Positions 22,640 to 34,593 of a DNA stretch of 64,000 nucleotides are shown piece by piece. Position 1 is the stretch's first letter. Every line of letters starts with the position of its first letter. The DNA comes from Artemia franciscana. Lineage: Eukaryota; Arthropoda; Branchiopoda; Anostraca; Artemiidae. The notes under the pieces are model-generated. The model searched no databases, had not been told where the DNA came from, and saw only the letters and a list, made by a program, of their open reading frames with translations. The stretch lies in the NCBI RefSeq assembly GCF_032884065.1, contig NC_088873.1, positions 23,611,558-23,675,557 on the forward strand, given 5' to 3'. The translations under genes were made by a program, and so were the position numbers.

Positions 22640-23155
22640 CTGTGACATTTCGCAAGCCTACTTCGAGCCAAAAAAGTGCTTATAAATGGTACTTCTTCAC
22701 CTGTTGTAATGAAGATGTTAATGGCAATGCCCGCCCGGATGTACGAGAACATCAACTCGTCAAAAACCATCAGCAAAGTTACTGGGATGTAGGCATACTA
22801 GTTTCATCATGCCACGTAGTTTTTTTGGATTTAGGCATGAAACATGTGACAACTACGTTTCTTTCAAAAAGGCAGAAATTTAACCGCATGCACTTTTGCA
22901 TGAAAATTGCAAATTGTAACTTTTTAGCCAAAAACAATTCCGTAATCATACCTCCGCCCCCATATTTACTGGGCTTAGCTTCTGGCGACTTTTTTGTTCC
23001 CAAAACAGAAAACAACCACGAAAGAACGACAAGTCGCGACAACTGAGGAGCTGAAAGTGCGCATTGCTAAAAGAGCTCAAGGAAATACCAAAAATCGCTT
23101 GGAACGTTGGAAAAAAGCTCTGGTGCAAGCGTTTTATAACCGATAAATTACTTTG
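22640..23155 (+). pseudogene. mariner-type transposase, internally deleted
   Basis: The long plus-strand frame to 23042 carries pieces in the order of a mariner transposase: SAYKWYFFTCCNEDVNGNAR (from the helix-turn-helix region A..WY..F..G.E....), DLGMKHVTTTFLSKRQKFNR (linker, equivalent to DLGM..V...F.P), then FLAKNNSVIIPPPPY followed by LLGLASGDFFVPK, equivalent to FL......L.HPPYSPDLAP.DF. The final conserved block continues out of frame as ELKEIPKIAWN to about 23110. The stretch between the linker and the FLAK block, which holds the first two catalytic Asp residues, is missing. So this is a deletion derivative with a frameshift. It sits just beyond the LFG-A 3' UTR. Confidence 0.8.
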
Positions 23156-23233
23156 AAGGAAACAAAGCCGATTTTAATGAGTAAGTACCTACTTCTCCAG
23201 AAAATACTAGACAAATGTATACACAATTTCCAT

Positions 23234-23255
23234 TTTATTTTATCAACAATTTATT
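23234..23255 (-). promoter_or_regulatory. Candidate polyadenylation signals of LFG-A
   Basis: Two AATAAA hexamers on the minus strand (23239-23234 and 23255-23250) lie about 390-410 nt beyond the LFG-A stop codon, followed by GT-rich sequence (TTGTGTATACATTTGTC). They would give a 3' UTR of about 0.42 kb. Position and motif are seen; use is inferred. Confidence 0.5.
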
Positions 23256-23646
23256 GGAGCCACATGAATGCAACACAAAAATATAGGAATAGTAATAATC
23301 AAACACATAGGCAAAGCATTTTCCAAGGCAAACCTTATTACACTGAAACAATCATTTTCTTTCTAGGTATAGGTACTGAAGACTTTTTAAATTAAACGAT
23401 ATATACATCATATAATGAAAATACGATAATAAATTATGAAATGAAATGGTAAAATGTAGGGTTTACCCAGGAAAAGCTTCGATAAAATACTTAATTTCAA
23501 ATTAGTACAGTTCCATTTTCAGTTAGGAAAATTCTAAATGAAATGTAGTGAATATATGACATGTCAAAAAGACAGCAACTGCGAAAATACATTAACAAGA
23601 AATTAATTGCCACCACTACTGGACGAAAAAAAAATATAAGGAAAAA

Positions 23647-24015
23647 CTAATTCCTCGAATTACCAATAATAGAAAGAATGAACATGAAAATATTCACGAT
23701 GTCAACATAGAGATTCAAAGCGGCAAAAATGTATTCTTCCGGCGAGATTGAATATTTATGTTTTCCTCCCATCATTAACTGAACATCAAAAACAAGGTAA
23801 ACCGAAAAAAGTAACGCCCCAAGTGAAGCGTAAACCAAGCGAACAGTGTTGCCAGGGATGAAGATAGCAACAATGCCGAAAATGAAAAGAACTACGGTGC
23901 AGCAGAGGAGAATTCCACCAAGTGCCGTGAAGTCCACTTTTGTTTGCATTGCAAAGATTGTCAGGGCTAAGCAAACGGCGGCACATATTCCGACAGCAAG
24001 AACCACTTCATCAGC
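23647..24015 (-). CDS. LFG-A exon 4 (C-terminal, terminal exon)
   Basis: Encodes the last 122 residues (177-298) of a Lifeguard/TMBIM protein and the TAG stop at 23649-23647. It holds membrane spans 4-7: EVVLAVGICAAV..., LGGILLCCTVVLFIFG, LVYASLGALLFSVYLVFD, and FAALNLYVDIVNIFMFIL. HKYSISPEEYIFAALNLY is the strongest family signature. The two conserved acidic residues of the Bax inhibitor-1 superfamily pore/pH sensor are visible as Asp253 (FDVQLM) and Asp281 (LYVDIVN). The acceptor is TTTTTTTCAG ending at 24016. The exon starts in phase 0, matching the phase-0 donor of exon 3. Closest family by recall: Drosophila Nmda1 and vertebrate GRINA/LFG1. Confidence 0.95.
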   Translation of the reverse strand, partial: ADEVVLAVGICAAVCLALTIFAMQTKVDFTALGGILLCCTVVLFIFGIVAIFIPGNTVRLVYASLGALLFSVYLVFDVQLMMGGKHKYSISPEEYIFAALNLYVDIVNIFMFILSIIGNSRN

Positions 24016-27000
24016 CTGAAAAAAATTGATTAACAAAAAAATTACCAAACCATGAAACAATAACATAATTTAGATATATTTACTCAAATAGATATTCAAC
24101 AGAAAAGTTTTTACCTTGAATGCTCATATTTGAGCATTTTGAATACTTATATTTATACATTCCCTTCATTTTTAATTTGTGTTCAAGCATGATTAAGAGT
24201 AATTTAAAAATCGAGATTCATAAAGTTAAAAACGGCCAAAACTGAGAAGGTTCTAGGCCCCTTTTACGATTTGAGATTGGAGCTAAAGCTCCCAAGTCTA
24301 GGATGAAAGCTTATTCAATCACTTTTAGATACAGAAAGTGACTGACTTCCATAATCCTTAGGGTAAAAAAAATAGTAGTAAAATAGCAACCGTTGGTTTT
24401 TTACTGTTTCATTACCTACCTACTGACCCTTTATGTCCCACTCTTGACTGTTCTTTTCTTTCTTTTTTTAATCTAATATATTTCGTTAGATTACATAGAA
24501 AGTAATCACAGCTTGAAAGAAAGAGATGCAACAGAAATAAAACTGTATTTTTATTTTTGGCTTTTTGGCAAAACAACCAATTAATGTTTATTTTTTTTCT
24601 GACCCAAATTTTCATGCACTTTTCTTCTCCTTTTGTTATTCATTATTTGAACATCATTTAAGCCAATTCCAAGACCATCAAGACCCTGTTACAAACTATC
24701 AAATCCACCTTCAAGTAACTTAACTTAAAGTGAACGTTTCGCAGAAAAGAAGCTTTCTCTTACTGGAGCTATTTTTGCAAGGTCTCAACTGCAAGTTACT
24801 TTTCGCCAATTTCTCTCTGTCTGACAACACCTTTCTATTGCTCCTTCATTTAGTATTAGGCCTTTTGCTTTCTCTTCTCACTTCTTGCTCAAGGAAGGCC
24901 CAGTAGCTCCCTCTTTGTCCCTCTGGCTAACTTCTCGCAATGGGAACATTTTCTAGTGTGCATAAGAGTGCTGTTAGTTATGTTTTAAGCAAAGGTCACC
25001 ATCTAGTAGTGTCTAGAGTTAATCTATAGCTGAAATTCTGGAAGGGCAACTACCTTCCATGAAGGTATAAAGTTGGTAGACTCCTAGACAAAAATTTGAG
25101 AGAAACTTTCCAGGAACAAGTTGAATACTAAACTGAGAGTAAAAAAATTGACGATGTAGAAATACGGCTCTGAAGCGTTGACGTTCCGAAAGACAGAAGA
25201 GGATTTGCTAGATGTTTTCTGGAGAAATTGCCTTTGGATCGCTTTGGGTACTCGACTGAATGGCCGAATCTGAAATAGTAAGCTGTACGAAAAGTTTGGT
25301 CCAATCCCGCTCTCTAGGTCTATAATGAGAGAAAGGTTGAGCTGGCTAGGACACGTTCTGCATCTGCAAATGAAGGATGACAAATTGTCAAAGATTGTCC
25401 TAATCGGCCAACCATCTAGGGCCAAACAAAAAGCAGATCGTCTCCTAATGGGGCAGGAGTATGTCCTAAAGAAATGTTCAAAAGGAAATAGGAACTTCTT
25501 GACAGGGTGTAAAGAGGGAGGCTTTGAATAGATCGGGGTGGAGGAGAAGCGTGCGTAGCTGTGCTGCCCTTATGCGGCTTGGTGCTGCAGTGAGTTGTTA
25601 GAAGAAGAAGATAGATAACAGCAAGTCAAACTTTCAACGATTTCTTACTTATTCTATTTATCTCAAAGTATTTTTGAATTAAAAATGGAATGAAATTTGA
25701 ATTGAAAGTCATGGCCAATTGTAGAAAAAGCCAAGACAGATTGTCCAATTAAGTGGGCATCAAGCCAAGGTTAATTTTACCCCTTTCACTGCCGTTGTTA
25801 ATGTCTCCCACTTATGCTACACCTCTCATGCATGTCACTACACAATGCCGAACTAGAGTCAACCTTGTTGGAGGGTCTCCCCGGGGAACACACGCCGGTT
25901 GACAGTAGTTACCTTGAAAATTTTCAACTATACTTGAAAATTTTCCTCTCATTCATGTTACTCCACAGTGCCGAACTAGAGTCAACCTGTTGAGGTTCTA
26001 GCCGGCTAATTCACGCTGGGGGAGCAAATTTGCAATTATATTGACTAGTTACAAATTTTTTTTCAACTAGCCACTACTTGGAGGCATCCGTGCTTTAAGC
26101 GGTGAATATGGGTATGAGAAAGGACTAAATTGTTGGTACATTTTTAGCGATTGATTACCGAAGAGAAATAGTCTAACCATTCAACGACTTTAATCATCCA
26201 TACTTTAAGCAGTGGGCATAGGCTAGATTCCGCCTGAGACTCTGAGCGGGTAAACCTACTAGGCTTAGCTCACTTGTTCGCCTCCAAGTCCAAGTAAATT
26301 CAGTCACATGCTTTGCATACAAGTCCAGTGGACATTGTCCGTCATGATTCAACCCAAAAACCTCGATCATCCCCAAGTTCTATGAGTAAACTATCTTAGT
26401 TCTGTCCTAGGATTGCTGAATGGATGATAGACTATCTATCAACAAGTGAAAATGGCATCATGTTTATATAATCCTGAAAAAGACTTATGCCGGCTTTGCC
26501 TCTAACTCAGACTAGCTCTCTTGAATTTTTCTCCAATTAACCATGGCTTGATGGTAACTTGATTTTAATTAAAAAATCAAGGGACAAAAATCTACAAGTA
26601 ATAGTAGACTACAACAATGGTTTGAAACCTCTGGATTAAATTAAAAAAGAACTAGAAAAATAAACCGTTGGACCTAGCATTTTGGGTATTTTTCTCATGA
26701 TTGTTTTATTAATGAGCGGGAACTGAGACTTTTTAAAATTGCCATTCCTGACATGCTTGAAACTGGAATGAAAGATTGCCAAAAATATGGACAGGTAGAA
26801 AAAAAAAGTTAATTCACATACCCGAGACCATAGAGAGCAACAACTACCATTGCTTAAGATTCATTATTATTCAGGATTCTTCATTTTATCAAAGAAGTAG
26901 TCCCACCCTAGCAATGAAGACACTATTGCAGCGTGGCCACTATGCGAGGATTTGATTATTTGTGTATATTTTTTTTATTCCTCCCTGTACCACTTTCTCC

Positions 27001-28960
27001 CCTCTATGGTAATTTTATCCACCTTTTCTAAATACAAACACCGTCTATGAACTTCATCCCTCATGTTTCGCAGTGCATTCAAGATAAAAATCTTAAAGTT
27101 GTTTATGCATGGGGAAAGCAAAATAAGTTACCATAATCAAAACGAAAGTGTTTACTTGGTATTGTATTCTTTAATGGTGCGTCTTAAAAACCCCAAATGA
27201 CAGGAAAATTGCCTTTGCACGATCATGTAGACAGTACTGTAAACCTAGACAAAATAGCTGATCGCTTCACGGAGCTCACATTGTTTTGCATCGATCTAGA
27301 GGTGGCAAAAACTTTACATAGTATCTTCAGAACAAAACCGTGAAATACTCGAGTTACCTTGAGCGTTCGAGGTAACTAATTATATATGCTTAAAAAAACA
27401 AATCCTCGTGATTTTTGAGTCAAAGGAGTTTTTACAAGTAGTCCATCTGTTAATCTGTGCTGCAACATAGAAAATTAGATCTTTTAGTGTTAGGATGTAC
27501 CTTGAACAAGTTTTAAAATGGGGTAGGGCCCAAGTACCATCTTGAATGTAGGTTATTGAAGATATTGAAGATTGATAGCCAAAGTGAAAAATATAATAAA
27601 AAGGTTTCCAGATGTCGATCTTTTTGCTTTTTTTTTGTTTTCTAAATAACATACCTGTTTAACACAGTAGCCAGTTCTTGCGTCAAGAGCTTGTCCAAAG
27701 AAAGCAAAAGCATTTCCTGTGGCATAAAATGACGGAATAAGCAAAAGGTGACAAAAAATTAAATAATGACTTTGTGCCATCCCTGATAATTTCAAATATC
27801 GTTAAATACTGAGAAGTAATCCCTATCCTTAATATATACCCACCCAAACACTGATTCAGGGGTGAGAATAAAACTTTGGCTTAAAGAGGAGGCACGTGTG
27901 CCTCTGGGAGAGGGTGGTTGAATGCCCTTAGAAAAAAATCTCAAGCGCATACCTTGGAATTCTTGATCAGAAAACATATTCTAGTAGTTATATAACAACC
28001 GTCTGATGTCCATACAATTTTCCTGTATTTATCCGTTCAAATTATGCTCATGAGCATGAAAAAAACACACACAGATAATAAATATTAGCTATGAAAATAT
28101 AACAGATTAGATACTATATTATTTTAAATGTAGCCATCTTAGACCCTAGGAAAATCAAAATGCCTCAAATGCTTTTTGCGGTCATCTGACCCGATCCCTT
28201 GGAACAAATCTTTGGTCTTCTGTTTATGAGGGTCGGACCCAAATACACTTTTCAGCTAATAAACTAATATAATCTAAGATATAAAGACAGGTAAGCAAAG
28301 GTTTCCTTTTATGCAGGAAATGCATAATTATGGGAAAACTATTATACATTCAAATTAACCCCAATACAGGAACTCTGCCAAACTCTAATTAAATTAAGAT
28401 TTTCAAATTTCATAGAAATCCTTTATACAAAATCTATACAAGGTATTTGCTAGCACTAACATCTTGATGAATATAGCTTTTATTTAGCTTCAAAACATAT
28501 ATTTTATTTCAGTTAGGTGGCTAAATTTAATGTCGTTTATAATTTTGGAAGAAAAAACAACAAAAAACCTTGTATATAACTATGTTTTTTAATACAGAAT
28601 TTAATAACTTTCAACAAACTACTTTATGAGGAGAGAAACGATGAACAGATGTTCCTATCTGTCATGTCAAGTAATCGACGAATACATGACCAATGCTTGT
28701 AGTCTGCCACTTGTGTGGTTCTTGGTATTATGAGAAGGATTTCAACAATAAAAAAAGACTTCTCACATACTTAGTCTCATTTCAAAATTTCTTACCGTAT
28801 GTTTTGTCACCTTAATTTTTACTTTGATCTTGTGGATTTATTTTTCCAAATAAAGCCATCCATATCTCTTGCAAAAAGACCAGAATGATTTTGTTTAGGC
28901 GTGCCAAAAGAAAAGAAAAAAATTAAAAAACAATATATCAAAATAAACTAATTTAAATAC
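24016..28960 (-). other. LFG-A intron 3 (4.9 kb)
   Basis: Bounded by the GTATTT donor of exon 3 (28960) and the TTTCAG acceptor of exon 4 (24016). Contains a LINE family B copy (25150-25620) and diverged direct repeats at 25820-26230: TGCCGAACTAGAGTCAACC near 25847 and 25972, and CTTTAAGC.GTG near 26093 and 26209. An exon-like segment is at 27655-27716. The rest is AT-rich without recognisable content. Confidence 0.8.
25150..25620 (+). pseudogene. LINE family B, 3' end copy
   Basis: Plus-strand frames carry ERLSWLGHVLHLQMKDDKLS and QPSRAKQKADRLLMGQEYV, then a 3' end of TGCGGCTTGGTGCTGCAGTGAGTTGTTAG and a GAA-rich tail. This is the same C-terminal region as the minus-strand copy at 16225-16740. 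It is 5'-truncated, frameshifted, and in the opposite orientation to LFG-A, whose intron holds it. Confidence 0.75.
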
Positions 28961-29222
28961 CTTATAAGTAGCACTAACGGTACCAAGCATGAAGCTTTCA
29001 GCCACAGTGAACAATCCAAGTAGGATGAAATTCCAGGGAAACTTTCTCCTCATTCCGTCACAGCAAGCCAAAGTAAGCATGGTCACCATGACTATCGCAA
29101 AGGCTACCCAAACTAAGTATGAATTCCTTAACGTCCACTGTCTCACTCCTTCATTGTATACAAACAATGAGATAAAGCCAAGGGAAACAAGAAGTTGACA
29201 CATAAGAATTGCAAACACCTTC
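28961..29222 (-). CDS. LFG-A exon 3 (membrane spans 1-3)
   Basis: Encodes residues 89 (completed split Arg) to 176 of LFG-A: KVFAILMCQLLVSLGFISLF (span 1), NSYLVWVAFAIVMVTMLTLA (span 2), CCDGMRRKFPWN (family signature loop), then FILLGLFTVAESFMLGTV (span 3) and SATYK. The acceptor is TTTGCAG (AG 29224-29223) and the donor is GTATTT from 28960. The exon starts in phase 2 and ends in phase 0. Its length (262 nt) equals that of exon 2 of LFG-B (2000-2261), and both break the protein at exactly the same places (FIR|KVF and before the span-4 block). Confidence 0.95.
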
Positions 29223-29469
29223 CTGCAAACAACAAAAGGTATCTTTTTTGTCAATACATCAAAAAGTCTAAACATAAATTTATATTGAGAATACCATAAA
29301 ACAAGATTGTAGTGATAATTGAGAATGCGTACGGCAGACTGAAAAGCCAAATACTTATGAATGACGAATTTTCAAACTCCTCTGGCATCTTCCAAGTCTG
29401 CAGTATGCTGCGAAACCTTCTTCTGCCTGCCATACTGTTATTCATATCAGTTGATATATAGTGTCAAAA

Positions 29470-29960
29470 TATGTCGACAGTGTCGATCTGATGACTACAA
29501 CTGCTGGAAACTTCCAAAGACCGAAGTACTCGATCACTTTATCTACCATGGAGGCCTCCTGTCTGCTCACAACTGCTATACCGTTAATTTTAAACGACGC
29601 CTATTAGCTCTCGCCAATTCTAGCTTTAACAGGCTATCAAAAATATGGAAGCGCGACTACCTTTCAAGCCAGCAAAATTTTACAATTTATTGGCATTAGT
29701 GTGAGATCTGAATCTTGAAAACGAAGAACGAACGCAACCTCCTCAAGTTTAGCAGCAGGAATCTTACGGTAAAATCCCAAATAAAATCAAATGGCAGCAG
29801 AAGCGGTGGATTGGACACCTCAAAAAATGACCCCCGTGGTTTTTCTGAAATAAACTCGAAGGAACAATAGTTGGACGATAACGATAAGGAAGACCATGGA
29901 ACAGATGAATCAAAATACTTTGACCATCAACACATTATAAGGCTATTCAGAACAGGACTA
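29470..29960 (+). pseudogene. LINE fragment, post-RT C-terminal region
   Basis: The plus strand reads CWKLPKTEVLDHFIYHGGLL, then NSSFNRLSKIWKRDYLS, and in another frame KIPNKIKWQQKRWIGHLKK. These match the region after the RT catalytic core in LINEs (..YLG.......I..R...A...F..L...W....L....K...Y, then KRWIGH). The piece between them is deleted. Different from LINE family B and from the RTE-like element at 49030-52460. Confidence 0.65.
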
Positions 29961-30039
29961 AACAGAATTTCATAATGAGCTCTTTCAGAAGGGCTGGCTC
30001 TAATTTAATTACATACAGATACATGGGCCTTAACTAAAC

Positions 30040-31245
30040 CGGGTTTTGAGGCTATTTCCTGTTTATGACATTTCCTGTATTTATATTATGAAAGATTTTG
30101 CCTGTGGTGACTACAAGAAGATTTTATTGGCTGAGTTTGAGAACGCTGGAATACGTTTCAAAAGTCTAAAATTGATACCTTCATTTCTTGAAGGAAGAAC
30201 GCAGAGTAAGAGTAGGTACAGTCTTGTCAGATAAGATGGTAGTAAAATGATGTGCGCTAAAAAGTCCTGTGCTGGGTCCCCATTATTTGTCGTACATATT
30301 AATGGCCTTAATGGATGTTTCAAACAGCTGTCAACACTAGGGTACAATGGGGCCCAGATATGGATAATACTTCCAAGTTTTGCTGATGCTACTCAGCTAA
30401 CAATTGCTATGAAAACAGAATCTGATTTGAAAAATAGCATGAAACAAGGGATGGGAATAATCAAGAGATGGATGCCAGTGAACAATGTTTGTTAAACACA
30501 AGAAAACAATGCTCATGTTATATGGGAGAAGTGTAAATTACTATCCTAGGATTGAAGAAATTGAGTTAGAAAGTGAAAGTATAAAACAGACAAGTATTGT
30601 GAAGTATCTCGGTGTCATGGTAGATGACATATAAAACTATAGTACTTAATTTTAAAGGTTACATTACATTTTTAAGCACAAAAATAGCTAAAATCTTGGA
30701 ACTCTGCGCAAATAAGACAATTTTTTCCCTCAAAAAGGCCTCTTATTCATCCCCACTTACTGTATTGTGTATTAGTTCGGTCGTCAGCGTTCACTGGCCA
30801 TTTATACTTGCTATGTGTGTTTCAAAATAAGGTTGTAAAATCTTAGCCGTAAGTATGGCTGTGTATTTGTCTTGAGTTCTGTAAGATATATCTAATATTA
30901 TATCTCTAATTAAGAACTAATTAATATATATCTAATCATAGTATATTTAATTAAAAATACTACTGTTTTTTGATTTGGTTAAATTTCATGTAAATTTGTT
31001 TATGCATAAATTATTTTTTAATCTATTACATGTATGTTTTCGAAACCTTTATACGAAAAGGGGATATAATTATAAAACTTGACATGTTGAATTGATTAGA
31101 GCACATATTTCTATGACTACCATATCTAACTTTCCATTAAGCATATAGGCCTTGAAGTCTGGAATAGACTTTCAGCAGAAGTAAAAGGTAAGACGATTCT
31201 TAAGGATTTCTGTGCTTCTTTGTGCTGTATTTGTTTTAATAAATA
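30040..31245 (+). pseudogene. Jockey/CR1-like LINE reverse transcriptase remnant
   Basis: Successive frames give DYKKILLAEFENAGIRFKSL with PSFLEGRTQ (between RT motifs A and B), AGSPLFVVHINGL (the GPLLF..YINDL block), a motif-C-like SFADATQLTIA in place of FADDT, KYLGVMVDD (30608-30632; the post-catalytic LGV.ID block), a TKIAKILELCANKTIF-like helix region, and finally GLEVWNRLSAEVKG (31150-31195; the WN.LP..IR block). The order is right for a Jockey or CR1 clade RT. An AT-rich insertion of about 300 bp separates the last block. Many stops; not functional. Confidence 0.65.
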
Positions 31246-33372
31246 TTCTAGAGACACACTAGTGATTGATTTTGGAGAGTTTATACTTGTGTTTTGTTAA
31301 AAGAGATTTTGTTCCATATGTTTTGTGATTGGATGCGCTGGGATTTCAGTATGTGTTGGTAATTGTGATGAGTTGTAGATTATGAGTAAGGGATTCTTTC
31401 GAGCTTCCTATAAACACATTAATTTAAGAATTGTTGATTAAGTTTTTTAGTAGGAATGGTGAAAGGGGAGAATTAATTTTTTTTTTCGAGAAAGAATAAT
31501 AATAATAGTTATTTCGTGTTTTTTGGGTCGTCCTAGACAGGCTCATTTGCATCGAAACTTGCTGTGAATGTAATGTGGTACAGAAAGAATTTTATTTTGT
31601 TAGTATTATTTGGAGATTTAACTGGTATTTTTCTGTGACCCCTTTGTTAATAATAAAAAAAAATACAAGAAGAAGTTTTAATCTAGCTTAGATTTTCCCC
31701 AATCAATTTAGAAAGAATAGTTCCTTTGCACCTGAAACTAGATCATACTGCAACCATTTCTATTGACTTGAAGCCATACATTCATTGACAAATTGGCGAC
31801 GCACATCTCTTTCTTTTATGGTTCGTAATTTAAGCATCTCTTAATTTCAGCATTAAATGGTTAGCAATCAGTTAGTCAATTGACAGCAAAACCAATTGAA
31901 GTTTGGATTAATAGAGCTGGCTGTCAAAGTTCTTATGAAATTCAATGCTAGAAAAAAACTTATGACTTAAGCATGGTTAAACCTGCAATTTTTTTTAAGT
32001 GTTTACCAAAAGTAGTAAAATTTTTGGTAAAAATTTTTTGCACATGTGAATAATAATTTTATGAGTCAGCAGTTGAGCATGGGATAATTTAGACAGCAAT
32101 TTATTAATAGAAGTTATGCTATTGTCTAAGTAAAACCACAAATTAAATCAATTGACGCGTATTTGATATTAGCTATCGATCAAGATATTGTTTTTCAGTT
32201 AATACTCATTTTAAGCACTTAAATGCTGATTTTCAATTGAAAAAGCAGTTCCAAAATAAAGTTGGAGTAAAACTGAAAGAAGGCCGAAAAGAAAAATGAA
32301 ATAAACTTCAATTATTTAGGACATTTAACTTACGAAATTTTGTATACTGAACTCTAAACCACCGTTAGAAATTTTTTTTCAAGGGTCAAATTTTCTATTG
32401 ACCCTATTTGTGGAATATTTTTCAATTTGTGGAATTTTTCCGGATGTTCTTCTGACTAAAAGAATTCAAAAAATGATTGCATAAAAAGAGGGGACAACAG
32501 AAAAATACCAACCACATTTTAAATTTCAGTAAAAAAAAAATGAATTATAGCCTAAATACTTGAACTTTTGAACAATAAAAAGTTTAGTTTGACTCCTTGG
32601 TGTAATTAATACCACTGTTTCTAAATCCCTGCTTATTCATGTTTTGGATTAAAAACAGGAACTAAATTTAGTTTTTTTTTCAAATTTTCCTAATGCAGTT
32701 AATGCTGTTGAGACCGGAGATTTGATTAAATTCCACAATAATATATTACTTTCGTAGCCATAGTTTTTTTTCCACATAATCATTCATTAGAGTATTCAGT
32801 GTTGAACTATTGATGTTCCAAACAAAAATCATTCTGCAAAAACTGTGGACGCTAGAAAAGCAGACTACGTTCTTATCCATCATAAAAAAGCATATTAGAA
32901 ATTTCTCAGAAACTATTATATAATTTTTTTTTCAATCCAAAATACCCAAATTAAAGAGAAAAAACAACTTAAAAGCATTTAAGCATTAGCTATGGATAAT
33001 AAATTTAATTTTCAAGTTTAGCATGCTCAATACTTTGCATCTTAAGCCACAGAATGGCAATTCGATCCTCCATTTTCATTGATTCTTAAATATACGATTG
33101 CTCCTAAGAGCTTAGGACTAGAGCCTTTATCAATTATTTTTGCAATATTGTTATTTTTCTGGCCAATGTTTTTTTTTTTTTTCATTTCATTCGTTTAAAG
33201 TGAAAAACAGAAAAGATAACCTTTCCTTGAAATAATAGGGACTTTAAAACATTAAAAAGTGAAAAATAAACTAAAAAATTCTATATAACAAAGCTTGATA
33301 AACATTAGGCTCAGGCCCTAATATAAGCTTGTATAAACACTAATTTGTTCCCAAATATTGCAAACCGATGCT
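31246..33372. other. AT-rich intronic DNA, nothing recognised
   Basis: Within LFG-A intron 2. Only simple A/T runs are visible. Confidence 0.5.
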
Positions 33373-33767
33373 ACACCTTTGAATATTTTGCGAGACGCAT
33401 CTTACACATAACAGAACTGCTGTTCTAAACTTCCATTTTTTTCTAATTAAAAAAAAAAATATGTCTTCTTTACTTGAATTGGTCAGCCATATATTTCTAG
33501 CAGGAAAATCGAAAATTGTTCAAATGGATAAATTACAAACTGGATGCATAATTGATGATGTTATCTTGTTACACCTTTGAATATTTTGCGAGACGCATCT
33601 TACACATAACAGAACTGCTGTTCTAAACTTCCATTTTTTTCTAATTAAAAAAAAATATGTCTTCTTTACTTGAATTGGTCAGCCATATATTTCTAGCAGG
33701 AAAATCGAAAATTGTTCAAATGGATAAATTACAAACTGGATGCATAATTGATGATGTTATCTTGTAA
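33373..33767 (+). repeat. 198-bp near-identical tandem duplication
   Basis: The block beginning ACACCTTTGAATATTTTGCG at 33373 repeats from 33571 and runs to about 33767. Apart from the length of an A run (about 11 against 9), the two copies look the same base for base. It ends 113 bp from the exon 2 donor of LFG-A. This is either a recent duplication or an assembly artefact. Confidence 0.9.
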
Positions 33768-33880
33768 AATTTGGATTTCTTAACAACTGTGACCACAATG
33801 TGGGTCGGGTATTACAAGCACAAGAGAAAAAATTACACGTCCAAGTTATAATACAATACCTATTCAACCCAAAGATTTAC

Positions 33881-34079
33881 CTGATAAATCCTTTTCTGAT
33901 AGAAGCATCAGAAAAACTGAAAGAGGAGCCTCCTCTTTCGTCTTCACCAAAACTGTTGTAGTCACTCATGTTAGTAGGAATCCTTGGAACAGGGATAGGG
34001 GGAATTCCTTGAGCAGGAAAAGCTGCTTGCACTGGATATTGTTGCTGCTGGTGAGGATTATAAGGTGGTGGATTAGCGC
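33881..34079 (-). CDS. LFG-A exon 2 (proline-rich N-terminal tail)
   Basis: Encodes residues 23 (split Gly) to 89 (split Arg) of LFG-A. It starts ANPPPYNPHQQQQYPVQAAF and continues with IPPIPVPRIP, the cytosolic Pro/Gln/Tyr-rich tail typical of GRINA/Lifeguard proteins. It ends with SFSFSDASIRKGFIR, the conserved (F.D..IR..FIRKV) lead into span 1. The acceptor is TTATAG (34081-34080), phase 1; the donor is GTAAAT from 33880, phase 2, joining AG to the G of exon 3 to make Arg. An internal Met at residue 60 (MSDYN) could be an alternative start if exon 1 is wrong. Confidence 0.9.
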
Positions 34080-34593
34080 CTATAATTAAATTAGACAGAG
34101 AATCATATTAAAATAGAAGCAATTCCAATATTTTCAGGTTTTACACATCCAGTTGAAATTCTGGACCGTATACAAAAAAAAAATAAATAAGATATGACAG
34201 AATTAAATACAAAAGGCAAGTCTTCTAAAACAAATTATTATCAGTCTTTTTAAAAACAATCTTTAACATGTATCTAAACATACCAGCAAAACGAAAAAAT
34301 CAGAAGCCCCTCTTCCTTAGATATTTTTTTTAGAATGAGAGGAATTTTCCCTCAAAAAATCCTCCGATGCCTCACTCTGACTATTGGCAACTAACATTTA
34401 CGTTAGTGAACACTAAAAAAAATTCCAAGTAATAAAGGTTCAATAGAGATTAGTGTTTACTCTAGACTAGCCTCTTGTATTGAATTTACTTACACTTTTT
34501 CTAAATTAAATTGATGAATGGACACACTATTACAAGTAATTCGAAAATGAACAATATTTGGAATGATAAGTTGTATCTGATCTCTAACATGAT

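Larger units (their letters stand above)
29223..33880 (-). other. LFG-A intron 2 (4.7 kb)
   Basis: Bounded by the GTAAAT donor of exon 2 (33880) and the GCAG acceptor of exon 3. Contains two LINE fragments (29470-29960 and 30040-31245) and a recent 198-bp tandem duplication (33373-33767). The 31250-33370 stretch is very AT-rich and shows nothing else recognisable. Confidence 0.85.
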
